The notes beneath the pieces were generated by a model. It ran no database searches. It was not told the DNA's origin and saw only the letters and a list, made by a program, of their open reading frames with translations. A stretch of DNA of 14,704 bases from Prado023 sp964638055 (GTDB taxonomy: Bacteria; Actinomycetota; Actinomycetes; S36-B12; CAIYMF01): assembly GCA_964638055.1 (NCBI GenBank), contig CAZWXF010000070.1, positions 1 through 14,704 on the forward strand. The letters run 5' to 3'. Shown here piece after piece: positions 7,927 through 14,636 of the stretch. Numbering within the stretch: position 1 is the first letter of the stretch; every line of letters starts with the position of its first letter. Both the position numbers and the translations under genes were made by a program.

Positions 7927-8022
7927 GTCGCCCGGGTGGCACAGCAGCAGGCACAACGGGCAGGCGTGTGGTCACAATGGAGGTGGTCCCGTGCCCATCA
8001 GCTTCGGCAGGCAGGAGTCGTC

Positions 8023-8916
8023 GTGACGGTCGTCCCGTACGAGCTTGATCCGGACAGGCCCACGCTGGGCACCCCGGTGCTCGTCCACGGCCTCACCGGT
8101 TTCATGGACGCGGGTGGGGCCAGCCGCCTGGCGATCGAGCACATCCTGGAGACCTGCGAGCACTCCCGGGTCGCGACGTTCGACATCGATGCGCTCTTCG
8201 ACTACCGGGGGCGCCGGCCGCGCACCGTCTTCGAATCGGATCACTACGCCTCCGTCGCCATGCCTGAGCTCGTCGTCGACGCGGCGGTCGACACGCAGGG
8301 GGAGCAGTTCCTGGTCCTGCACGGCTCTGAGCCCGACCTCGGGTGGGGAGCCCTGACGGACTCGATCGTCACGCTGACCGAGGAGCTGCGCGTCCGCCTG
8401 GTCATCGGCATGCACGCCATCCCCTGGCCCGCACCGCACACGCGCCCGGTGAACGTGACGGTCCATGCCAATGACCCCAGCCTCGTCGGCAGGTCCCGGC
8501 CCTGGGTCGGCTCCCTGGAGGTGCCCGGGAGCCTCGCCGCCCTGGTCGAGCTGCGCCTGGGTGAGCGCCAGCGCGCCGCGATGGGCTTCGCCGCGCATGT
8601 GCCGCACTACCTCGTGCAGTCCCAGTTCCCACGGGGAGCGCTCGTGCTGCTGCAGTCGCTGGGTTCGGCGGCAGGGCTGAGCTTCCTCCTCGACGAGCTG
8701 CGCGCAGCCTCGGACGAGTCCGACGCGGACATCTCGCTGCAGATCGCGAGCAATCCGGACAACCTGGAGGCCGTGGCTGCCCTCGAGGCTCAGTACGACT
8801 CCCTGATGGGCTCGCGCTCCGACCCGGAGCCCCCCGGTCCGATCTCGTCGGACGCCGACATCGCCGCCCAGGTGGAGGCCTTCCTCGCTCAGCTGGACCG
8901 TGGCGACCCCCAGTGA
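8023..8916 (+). CDS. PAC2-family protein (proteasome assembly chaperone-like)
   Basis: This 297-residue protein belongs to the actinobacterial PAC2 family (PF09754 type), related to the eukaryotic and archaeal proteasome-assembly chaperones. Family-like segments are HGLTGFMDAGGA (22-33) and FDIDALFDYRGRRP (53-66). A helical C-terminus with SDADIAAQVEAFLAQL follows a Pro-rich linker. The exact role in bacteria is not settled. The open frame reaches back to 7936, but the GTG at 8023 has AGGAG five nt upstream and starts just before the conserved part. It follows the exporter by 96 bp, so it probably has its own promoter. A small gene begins within its last 17 bases. Confidence 0.87.
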   Translation: MTVVPYELDPDRPTLGTPVLVHGLTGFMDAGGASRLAIEHILETCEHSRVATFDIDALFDYRGRRPRTVFESDHYASVAMPELVVDAAVDTQGEQFLVLHGSEPDLGWGALTDSIVTLTEELRVRLVIGMHAIPWPAPHTRPVNVTVHANDPSLVGRSRPWVGSLEVPGSLAALVELRLGERQRAAMGFAAHVPHYLVQSQFPRGALVLLQSLGSAAGLSFLLDELRAASDESDADISLQIASNPDNLEAVAALEAQYDSLMGSRSDPEPPGPISSDADIAAQVEAFLAQLDRGDPQ

Positions 8917-9256
8917 TCTGACGGGTCACTCGGGTCGGACGCGGCCTGCGGCGGCCGGCAGGTCCGACCACGCCGATCACCCCCCCGGGCCTGCCGAGGA
9001 CCCCGCGTCGGGCCGCGTCCTCGAGCACCCCGTCGCGGAGGATCCCGTCGTCGAGGACCACGTGGCCGGGTCGGGCAACGGCCCCGGCGGTTCCTCCGTC
9101 GGGGTTGCACCCTCGGGCCGTCGGCTCGCGCTCAGTGACCCCCTGCGTCTACCGGCGGGCGAGGATCTGGACACCTCGTGGGGAGAGCCGGCCGAGGCCG
9201 AGGAGCAGCGGGACCGGCGCTACCTCTCGGAGCGGCCCCCGCACCATGGCGGGTGA
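8900..9256 (+). CDS. Small acidic hypothetical protein ending in ERPPHHGG
   Basis: This 118-residue frame opens with a GTG inside the last codons of the PAC2 gene, so coupled translation is possible. Codons keep strong G/C bias at the third position across the whole frame, which favours real coding. The first 70 residues are Pro/Gly/Asp-rich and probably disordered. The last 40 hold EDLDTSWGE, an acidic stretch and RPPHH. That tail resembles short actinobacterial proteins with a D(T)xxGWGE...RPPHH/W pattern, recalled from memory. Function unknown. The weak start signal means a later start is possible. Confidence 0.55.
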   Translation: MATPSDLTGHSGRTRPAAAGRSDHADHPPGPAEDPASGRVLEHPVAEDPVVEDHVAGSGNGPGGSSVGVAPSGRRLALSDPLRLPAGEDLDTSWGEPAEAEEQRDRRYLSERPPHHGG

Positions 9257-9347
9257 GGCTGGCCGCCCCGCCGTCGCTCGGGGCTCGTGGGAGGGCACTG
9301 CACTGTGAGCTCCTAGGATCACCCCTGCAGCAGCGCGGAACGTTCGA

Positions 9348-9379
9348 GCCCTGGTACCCGGAGGCCCTGGTACCCCGGA
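9348..9379 (+). repeat. Direct repeat in the mscL leader
   Basis: GCCCTGGTACCCGGA (9348-9362) recurs as GCCCTGGTACCCCGGA (9364-9379) with one extra C. The second copy ends just before the ribosome binding site of mscL. Each contains the palindrome GGTACC, so the two can pair as a hairpin in the transcript. Chance duplication or a leader-level control element are both possible. Confidence 0.6.
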
Positions 9380-9393
9380 GGGAGGAGGTCCTG

Positions 9394-9801
9394 GTGATCC
9401 GTTCGTTCCTCGACGAGTTCAAGGAGTTCATCAACAAGGGGAACCTGATCGCCATCGCGGTCGGCTTCGTGATGGGCGCTGCCTTCACCGCCATGATCAC
9501 CGGCCTGGTGGACAATGTGATCATGCCGATCGTCGCGATCCCCTTCGGCAAGCCGAGCTTCGACGAGGCCCTGATCCTCACGATCAACCACTCGCAGATC
9601 AGGTTCGGCGCATTCCTGACGACGGCTGTGAGCTTCCTGGCCATCGCCGCCACGGTGTTCTTCCTGCTCAAGGCGTACAACAAGCTCACCCGCGGTGAGG
9701 CGACCGCCCCGGCGGGGGATCTCGCGCTCATGCGGCAGATGGTCGACGAGCTGCGAGGCCTGCGCAGCGACCTGACCACCCGCCCTGACGCCCAGGCCTG
9801 A
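9394..9801 (+). CDS. mscL: Large-conductance mechanosensitive channel MscL
   Basis: This 135-residue protein is a homopentameric inner-membrane channel that opens under membrane tension and releases solutes on osmotic downshock. The N-terminal amphipathic helix (FLDEFKEFINKGN, 5-17) leads into TM1 (about 18-44, with the AVGFVMGAAF pore-lining stretch). TM2 lies at about 71-95, and a C-terminal helix (LMRQMVDELRGLR, 112-124) closes the cytoplasmic bundle. Length and order match the family. The GTG at 9394 is preceded by GGAGGGAGGAGG, a strong ribosome binding site; upstream in-frame sequence is not MscL-like. The stop lies 7 bp from the stop of the convergent SAF gene. Confidence 0.96.
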   Translation: MIRSFLDEFKEFINKGNLIAIAVGFVMGAAFTAMITGLVDNVIMPIVAIPFGKPSFDEALILTINHSQIRFGAFLTTAVSFLAIAATVFFLLKAYNKLTRGEATAPAGDLALMRQMVDELRGLRSDLTTRPDAQA

Positions 9802-9808
9802 CCCCCGC

Positions 9809-10540
9809 TCACGACGGGCCCCACAGGTAGCCGAGCCGTCGCACGCCCGCGGCGCCGGCGATGGCCATCGCCTCGTCCGGGGACACGGCGAGAATGGTGA
9901 GGGCGCCCTCACCCATGAGTCCCACAGCGGAGCCCGAGGCCAGCCACGAGCCCTGCGAGCCGGACTCCCCGAGGGTGTCGCCCCGGCCGAAGGAGCTGCT
10001 CGTGGGCAGCCCGACACCGCGGGCCAGGACAGCCAGCACGAGGGCGTCGCTGGCCAGGACGCGGGAATCCGGCGCGCCCGAGTCGCCTGCGGCGTCGGGC
10101 GACGCGACGACCTGTATCCGGTGGCCCGGCGAGAGCAGCGCGGTGGCAGCGGCGTCCTCGAAGCGGACGGGGACGACCGCTCGTCCCGGCGGCGCGGACA
10201 GGCCCGTGGTGGACATCAGGCGGGCCTGCGTCACAGGCTCGCCCTGCCCGATCGGGGACGCGACGATCTGCCCGATCAGCGGGTCAGGATCGTCGAGGGC
10301 ATCAGCCGGGAGCAGTCCGGCTGTCACGTCCACGACACTGAGGTCCGTCGGCGTCAGCCGCTGTCCCGGCGCGAGGTGCCCGGCAGCCACCACGACCAGT
10401 CGAACGGGTGAGGCCGGAGGCTTGACGGCCGCCCAGAGGGCCACGACCGAGCCCGCTGCCAGCACGGCGGCGAGTCCCCTGCGGTGCCGCTGGATGAGTC
10501 GGCGCACGTCCACGCGCCGCCCGGACCTGATCTGTCCCAT
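9809..10540 (-). CDS. Membrane-anchored SAF-domain protein (CpaB/FlgA-like)
   Basis: This 243-residue protein has a basic cytoplasmic N-terminus (RSGRRVDVRRLIQRHRR), one membrane helix (about 22-38) and a SAF domain (about 47-108, with the AAGHLAPGQRLTPTDL core). SAF domains occur in CpaB/RcpC of Flp pilus systems and in FlgA, but no pilus gene is present here. The region after 115 resembles the CpaB C-terminal part, with a low-complexity Ser/Gly loop (about 180-206). The ATG at 10540 has GGGGGGAG upstream and gives the natural start; the frame continues to 10675 without signal. It is divergent from the Ruc-like gene. Role unknown; probably extracytoplasmic. Confidence 0.8.
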   Translation of the reverse strand: MGQIRSGRRVDVRRLIQRHRRGLAAVLAAGSVVALWAAVKPPASPVRLVVVAAGHLAPGQRLTPTDLSVVDVTAGLLPADALDDPDPLIGQIVASPIGQGEPVTQARLMSTTGLSAPPGRAVVPVRFEDAAATALLSPGHRIQVVASPDAAGDSGAPDSRVLASDALVLAVLARGVGLPTSSSFGRGDTLGESGSQGSWLASGSAVGLMGEGALTILAVSPDEAMAIAGAAGVRRLGYLWGPS

Positions 10541-10693
10541 GATCTGCTCCCCCCGTCCCGCACGGACTGTAAGGGCGGCATGCGGCATTCGGATCGGGTT
10601 TTCCACAGACCCGCGCTTGGTCGATCTCGTCGAGACCACGCGGTCGAAGGCCCGCCCCGCGAGGCCCGCGGCCACGCCCGGGAGCCGGTGGGA

Positions 10694-10720
10694 TTAGCAC
10701 TCCTGCCGAGTGAGTGCCAG
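10694..10720 (+). promoter_or_regulatory. CIRCE element (HrcA operator)
   Basis: TTAGCACTC (10694-10702), nine spacer bases, then GAGTGCCAG (10712-10720). The consensus is TTAGCACTC-N9-GAGTGCTAA: the left half matches 9 of 9 and the right half 7 of 9. HrcA binds this element and represses chaperone genes until heat or unfolded protein inactivates it. The element overlaps the promoter of the next gene. Confidence 0.88.
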
Positions 10721-10723
10721 AAT
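10694..10723 (+). promoter_or_regulatory. Promoter of the ruc-like gene, overlapping CIRCE
   Basis: A -35-like TTAGCA (10694-10699, 4 of 6) is spaced 18 bp from a -10-like CAGAAT (10718-10723, 4 of 6). Transcription would start near 10730, leaving a leader of about 24 nt with AGGAGG. HrcA on the CIRCE would cover both hexamers. Hexamer choice is by eye. Confidence 0.55.
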
Positions 10724-10753
10724 AGTCGTGGTCTCAGGCCAGGAGGTTCCGGA

Positions 10754-11086
10754 ATGCCGACATACGAGTACATGTGCACCCAGTGCGCGTCCCCGCTCGA
10801 AGTTGTCCAGTCCATCCATGAGCCGTCGCTGACCGAGTGCCCGAGCTGCGAGGGCGGGAAGCTGCGCAAGCTGTTCGGCAACGTCGGCGTGGTGTTCAAG
10901 GGCAGTGGCTTCTACCGGACGGACAACCGTACGAAGTCCAAGGGTGGGGGCGCCAACGGAGCCGGCAAGGTCGCGGCGAGCACGGCGCCCGGGTCCGCGG
11001 ACAGCGGGTCGCCCAAGGAGTCCGCCAAGGGATCCTCCCCGAAGGAGTCCACTGCCAGCGCCAGCACAGCCGCCGCGAGCAGCTGA
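10754..11086 (+). CDS. ruc: FmdB-family zinc-ribbon protein, Ruc-like redox-regulated chaperone
   Basis: This 110-residue protein has an N-terminal zinc ribbon with C8-x2-C11 and C29-x2-C32, then LRKLFGNVGVVFKGSGFYRTD (about 41-61) and a Ser/Gly/Lys-rich disordered tail. The N-terminal half closely matches M. tuberculosis Rv0991c (Ruc) as I recall it, including the same length. Ruc is a zinc protein that becomes an active chaperone on oxidation and protects proteins with the DnaK system. The ATG at 10754 has a perfect AGGAGG 7 nt upstream. The CIRCE promoter indicates HrcA control, and in M. tuberculosis Rv0991c also belongs to the HrcA regulon. Redox activity here is inferred from homology. 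Confidence 0.9.
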   Translation: MPTYEYMCTQCASPLEVVQSIHEPSLTECPSCEGGKLRKLFGNVGVVFKGSGFYRTDNRTKSKGGGANGAGKVAASTAPGSADSGSPKESAKGSSPKESTASASTAAASS

Positions 11087-11134
11087 GCCGACGTTCGCCG
11101 CGGCGCCGCCATGAGGCGTCCCGGGGAACAGCCG

Positions 11135-11731
11135 TCAGATCGCCAGGAGCAGGTACCTCGAAGGCGTCAGGACCGCCTTCACCCGGTGGTCGTGCGCCTG
11201 CATGGGGATCGCCCCTGACGGGAGCACCTCGTCGTCGTGAACGACCGCCACGACGGGAATCGTCTCGGGCAGGTCCTCCAGCAGCTCGTCGAAGAATCCT
11301 CCGCCCTGTCCCAGACGGCCGCCCTCGGTATCCACTGCCAGGGCGGGTGCCAGGATGAGGTCGACCGCTGCGCTGATCAGGCCCTCGGCACCCCAGAACG
11401 TCGGTTCCCCAACGGGTCGTGGCACCGGTAGGACGTCGTCCATCCGGTGACGGCCGTCGTCCCACGACCAGCCGAGGACCCGCTCCGCGGCCACGACCGG
11501 GACGAGCACCCCTCCACCATGAGCCCGGAACTCGTCGCGCAGGGCGGCCGTGTCCGGCTCCCCAACGGCCGCGATGTACGTCGCGACGACCATCCCTTCC
11601 CGGATGAGGCCGCCGGCTCGCGCGGCCGCCACGAGGCCCAGGGCATCTGCAGCTGGGTCGAGGCGCTGACGGCGGGCCAGTCGGATCGAGGATCTCAGCT
11701 CTGCCTTGTGCAACTCGTCGCTGACGGCCAT
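11135..11731 (-). CDS. 5-formyltetrahydrofolate cyclo-ligase
   Basis: This 198-residue cytoplasmic enzyme converts 5-formyl-THF to 5,10-methenyl-THF using ATP, returning the folate to one-carbon metabolism. HKAELR (8-13) is the substrate-binding start motif, TYIAAVGEPDT (51-61) matches the YxSxxxExDT strand, and DLILAPALAVD plus RLGQGGGFFDELL (124-151) is the signature ATP/folate loop. HDHRV (180-184) ends the conserved part. DELL in the signature differs slightly from the usual D-R-x-L. The ATG at 11731 gives the normal length; the frame continues to a TTG at 11794. No Shine-Dalgarno is visible, but GATCAT ends 6 nt upstream and may be a -10 for a leaderless transcript. The gene is convergent with ruc (48-bp gap) and divergent from galU. 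Confidence 0.92.
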   Translation of the reverse strand: MAVSDELHKAELRSSIRLARRQRLDPAADALGLVAAARAGGLIREGMVVATYIAAVGEPDTAALRDEFRAHGGGVLVPVVAAERVLGWSWDDGRHRMDDVLPVPRPVGEPTFWGAEGLISAAVDLILAPALAVDTEGGRLGQGGGFFDELLEDLPETIPVVAVVHDDEVLPSGAIPMQAHDHRVKAVLTPSRYLLLAI

Positions 11732-11831
11732 GGCGCCATGATCGGGTACGGGTCGCCGATGTCGCCGGACGACTGCGGGTTGCCCGGGTTTCAACGGTGG
11801 GACTCGACGGCGCCCGCACAGAGTGAACGAC

Positions 11832-11837
11832 TATCGT
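11832..11837 (+). promoter_or_regulatory. -10 hexamer for leaderless galU
   Basis: TATCGT fits the actinobacterial TANNNT -10 and ends 7 nt before the ATG at 11845. That spacing puts the transcription start on the ATG, and no Shine-Dalgarno is present. It also argues against the alternative GTG at 11836, which lies inside the hexamer. Confidence 0.45.
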
Positions 11838-11844
11838 GCCCGCC

Positions 11845-12771
11845 ATGACGATCGTGGTCGACCCGAGCCCGACGCGGGTCCGTGTCACGAAGGCCGTCAT
11901 CCCGGCCGGGGGCTTGGGCACGCGCTTCCTCCCGGCGACGAAGGCGACGCCCAAGGAGATGCTGCCGGTCGTCGACAAGCCCGCGATCCAGTACGTCGTC
12001 GAGGAGGCGGTCGCGGCCGGCTGCACGGACATCCTCATGGTCACCGGCCCTGGGAAGCGCTCGATCGAGGACCACTTCGACGTCGTCTCCGAGCTCGAGA
12101 ACGTCCTGACCGAGAAGGGCGACGTGGTGCGATTGGCCCACGTGCGGCACAGCGCCGAGCTGGCCGCCGTGCACTACGTGCGACAGGGCCGACCCCTCGG
12201 GCTCGGGCACGCCGTGCTCCAGGGTGCGGGCCATGTGGGCAGCGAGCCCTTCGTGGTGCTCCTCGGCGATGACCTCATCGATGAGCGGGACCCCATCCTG
12301 CCCACGATGCTCGACGTGCGGGAGCGCTTCGGCGGCTCTGTCGTGGCCCTGCTGGAAGTTCCTCCGGAGATGATCTCGAGCTACGGCTGCGCGGCCGTCC
12401 GCTGCGTTCTCGAGCCCGGCGTGGTGGACGTGTCCGACCTTGTCGAGAAGCCCTCGGTCGAGGAGGCGCCGAGCAACCTTGCCATCATCGGCCGTTACGT
12501 GCTGGACCCGGCCGTGTTCGACGTGCTGCGTTCGACGCCGCCGGGGCGTGGAGGCGAGATCCAGCTGACCGACGCCCTGCGAACGCTGGCCGGCATGCCC
12601 GGGCAAGAGGGCGGCGGGGTGAGGGGCGTGATCTTCTCCGGCCGCCGCTATGACACCGGGGACAAGCTCTCCTACCTCAAGGCCGTCGTCCAGCTGGCCA
12701 GCGAGCGTGAGGACCTCAATCCGGCGTTCCTCGACTGGTTGCGTCAGTTCGTCGCCCCGGAAGGGGAGTAG
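11845..12771 (+). CDS. galU: UTP--glucose-1-phosphate uridylyltransferase
   Basis: This 308-residue enzyme makes UDP-glucose from UTP and glucose-1-phosphate, feeding cell-envelope sugars, glycans and trehalose. The nucleotide-binding loop AGGLGTRFLPATKATPKEM (21-39) with PVVDKP (41-46) is diagnostic. Other GalU segments are QGRPLGLGHAV (114-124), LLGDD (139-143), a VEKP motif, and GGEIQLTDAL near the C-terminus. Length matches bacterial GalU. An in-frame GTG lies at 11836, but the ATG at 11845 fits the likely leaderless promoter. Three bases separate its stop from the MoeA-like gene, so the two are one operon. A galU gene beside a moeA paralogue is a conserved actinobacterial pairing. Confidence 0.95.
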   Translation: MTIVVDPSPTRVRVTKAVIPAGGLGTRFLPATKATPKEMLPVVDKPAIQYVVEEAVAAGCTDILMVTGPGKRSIEDHFDVVSELENVLTEKGDVVRLAHVRHSAELAAVHYVRQGRPLGLGHAVLQGAGHVGSEPFVVLLGDDLIDERDPILPTMLDVRERFGGSVVALLEVPPEMISSYGCAAVRCVLEPGVVDVSDLVEKPSVEEAPSNLAIIGRYVLDPAVFDVLRSTPPGRGGEIQLTDALRTLAGMPGQEGGGVRGVIFSGRRYDTGDKLSYLKAVVQLASEREDLNPAFLDWLRQFVAPEGE

Positions 12772-12774
12772 CAC

Positions 12775-13983
12775 GTGCGTTCGGTCGCCGACCACTTGGC
12801 TTCTGTCCTCGCCGGGGTCCGTCCCCTGGCTCCATTGGACCTCCCCCTCCTCGAGGCGCGGGGGTGCCACCTGGCCGATCAGGTGACAGCGCCCTGGCCG
12901 ATGCCGCCGTTCGCCTCCGCGGCGGTCGAGGGCTACGCCGTTCGGGCCTCGGACGTGGCCCGCGCTTCCTCAACCGTTCCGGTCCAGCTCATCGTGCGCG
13001 ACGACGTCCCGGCCGGCTACCGGGCCAGCGTCGCCGTGGGTGCGGGCGACGCCATCCGGATCGGGTCGGGGGCACCCATGCCGGCGGGCGCCGACGCTGT
13101 CATCGCCACGCCTCTGACCGACGGCGGGATGCCTGTCGTACGCGTGCTGTCCGCGGTGAGGGCCGGTGCCGGCGTCCGGCGCGTGGGGGAGGACCTCCCA
13201 GCAGGGCACGTCGTGCTGGAGGGTGGCGCCCACATCGGATCGCGAGAGGTGGCGCTGCTGGCTGCCGTCGGCCGGGCCCGGATCCGGGTTCGCCCCCGTC
13301 CGCGTGTCGTCGTCATCTCGACCGGGACCGAGCTGGTGGAGCCGGGCGAGGACCTCACCGCGGGCCTCATCGTGGATTCGACCGGCTACCTGCTCACGAC
13401 CGCGGCCGAGGATGCCGGGGCCGTGGCGTACAGGACCGGACCGATCCCCGACGAGTTCGAGGCGCTGAAGGGGACGCTGGAGGACCAGCTGGTCCGGGCC
13501 GACCTCGTCGTGACCACCGGAGGCGTCGCGGCCACGACGTACGACACCGTCAAGGCGGCCATGGCCGACCTGGGCCGCGTCGACTTCACGCGCGTCGCCA
13601 TGACCCCTGGGATCGCCCAGGGCTACGGCCATCTCGGCCCCGATGAGGTCCCGGTGTTCACCCTGCCCGGACGCCCCTTCAGCGCTTTCGTGGCGTTCGA
13701 GACCTTCGTCCGCCCCGTCATCCGCAGGATGCTGGGGCGCCCGGACCCGGCCCGCGCCGCGCAGCGGGCCCGCCTGGTCGTGGATGTGCAGGGGAGCGCC
13801 GGACTGCGTACGTTCCTGCGGGGCCGCTTGGACAGGTCCACAGGGGACCTCCTCGCGATCCCCGTCCCCGAGCCGGGACTCCTCGGGCTGCGCCTGGCCA
13901 ACTGCCTGATCGTCCTGCCCGAGGACGTGCCCGCCGCCGCGGCCGGGTCCACGGTCGAGGTCATTCCCCTCGTGGCCACCTGA
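12775..13983 (+). CDS. glp: MoeA/gephyrin-like protein, probably the Glp division scaffold
   Basis: This 402-residue protein has the MoeA architecture: N-terminal domains with PPFASAAVEGYAVR (44-57), the MogA-like domain with STGTEL (182-187), TTGGVAATTYD (247-257), and LPGRPFSAFVAFETFVRP (297-314). True MoeA inserts molybdenum into molybdopterin. Several usual active-site features have changed: AMDGYA is AVEGYA (Asp to Glu, E52), GDEL is GTEL, GGVSVG is GGVAAT, and the two Lys of K-PGK are T277 and I280. D257 remains. Corynebacterial Glp is a MoeA paralogue that binds FtsZ and pairs with the membrane receptor GlpR. The galU, rimJ and sepX/glpR neighbours fit that role. The GTG at 12775 has AAGGGGAG upstream. 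Enzyme activity is doubtful. Confidence 0.88.
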   Translation: MRSVADHLASVLAGVRPLAPLDLPLLEARGCHLADQVTAPWPMPPFASAAVEGYAVRASDVARASSTVPVQLIVRDDVPAGYRASVAVGAGDAIRIGSGAPMPAGADAVIATPLTDGGMPVVRVLSAVRAGAGVRRVGEDLPAGHVVLEGGAHIGSREVALLAAVGRARIRVRPRPRVVVISTGTELVEPGEDLTAGLIVDSTGYLLTTAAEDAGAVAYRTGPIPDEFEALKGTLEDQLVRADLVVTTGGVAATTYDTVKAAMADLGRVDFTRVAMTPGIAQGYGHLGPDEVPVFTLPGRPFSAFVAFETFVRPVIRRMLGRPDPARAAQRARLVVDVQGSAGLRTFLRGRLDRSTGDLLAIPVPEPGLLGLRLANCLIVLPEDVPAAAAGSTVEVIPLVAT

Positions 13984-14621
13984 TGGCCCAGGTCGTCCTT
14001 GAGCGAGCGGTGTCGGCTGGTCGGCTGGAGCTTCGGCGCCTGCGTCGCCGTGACGCGCGGCAGTGGGCCGCGGTCCGGACCCGCAACGCTGCCTGGCTGG
14101 CGCCATGGGAAGCGACCCTGCCCGCGGGTTCCGGCGAGTTCCTGCCCACCTTCAACCAGATGGTCGGCCGCTTCAACGCCGAGGCCCGGGCGGGGCGGAT
14201 GCTGCCCCTCGTGCTCCTCCTCGATGGTCGCATGATCGGCCAGGTCACCGTGAGCGGGATCACGTACGGGTCACTGCGCGCCGCGACGATCGGCTACTGG
14301 ATCGACCGGGCTGTCGCCGGGAAGGGACTCATGCCGATCGCCGTCGGGATGGTCGTCGACCATTGCTTCCATGACCTCAGGCTGCATCGCATGGAGATCG
14401 CCGTGCGCCCGGAGAATGCTGCCAGCCTCCGCGTCGTCCACAAGCTGGGCTTCTATCCGGAGGGCGTGAGGCGTTCGTTCCTGCACATCGACGGGAGCTG
14501 GCGCGACCACGCGGTGTTCGCCCTGCGGTCCGATCAGGCGCCGACCTCGATGGCCGATCTCATGGCCCAGCGACACGATCGGGGCGCTCGGCGGATTCCG
14601 GGGTCCGACATGGGGCATTGA
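13983..14621 (+). CDS. rimJ: GNAT N-acetyltransferase, RimJ/RimL family
   Basis: This 212-residue cytoplasmic enzyme should transfer acetyl from acetyl-CoA to an amino group. The family acetylates ribosomal protein N-termini, but the true substrate in actinobacteria is not known. The acetyl-CoA loop is AGKGL (112-116), after GYWIDR (104-109). N145, K154 and LGF (155-157) with GVRRSFLHIDGSWRDHAVFAL (161-181) form the typical RimJ C-terminal half. A basic 30-residue tail follows. The ATG shares one base with the glp stop (TGATG), so translation is coupled. The galU-glp-rimJ-sepX order is found also in mycobacteria (Rv0993 to Rv0996). Confidence 0.9.
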   Translation: MAQVVLERAVSAGRLELRRLRRRDARQWAAVRTRNAAWLAPWEATLPAGSGEFLPTFNQMVGRFNAEARAGRMLPLVLLLDGRMIGQVTVSGITYGSLRAATIGYWIDRAVAGKGLMPIAVGMVVDHCFHDLRLHRMEIAVRPENAASLRVVHKLGFYPEGVRRSFLHIDGSWRDHAVFALRSDQAPTSMADLMAQRHDRGARRIPGSDMGH

Positions 14622-14623
14622 AG

Positions 14624-14629
14624 TAGATT
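14624..14629 (+). promoter_or_regulatory. -10 hexamer for a leaderless sepX/glpR gene
   Basis: TAGATT fits TANNNT and ends 7 nt before the GTG at 14637, the same geometry as galU. No Shine-Dalgarno lies in the 15-bp gap after rimJ. The gene may therefore be transcribed alone as well as with the operon. Confidence 0.45.
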
Positions 14630-14636
14630 CGCCCAC

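Noticed and set aside
12864..13646. A 260-codon frame within the MoeA-like gene
   Set aside because: It is an Arg/Gly-rich alternative frame with no domain, overlapped fully by clear MoeA motifs.
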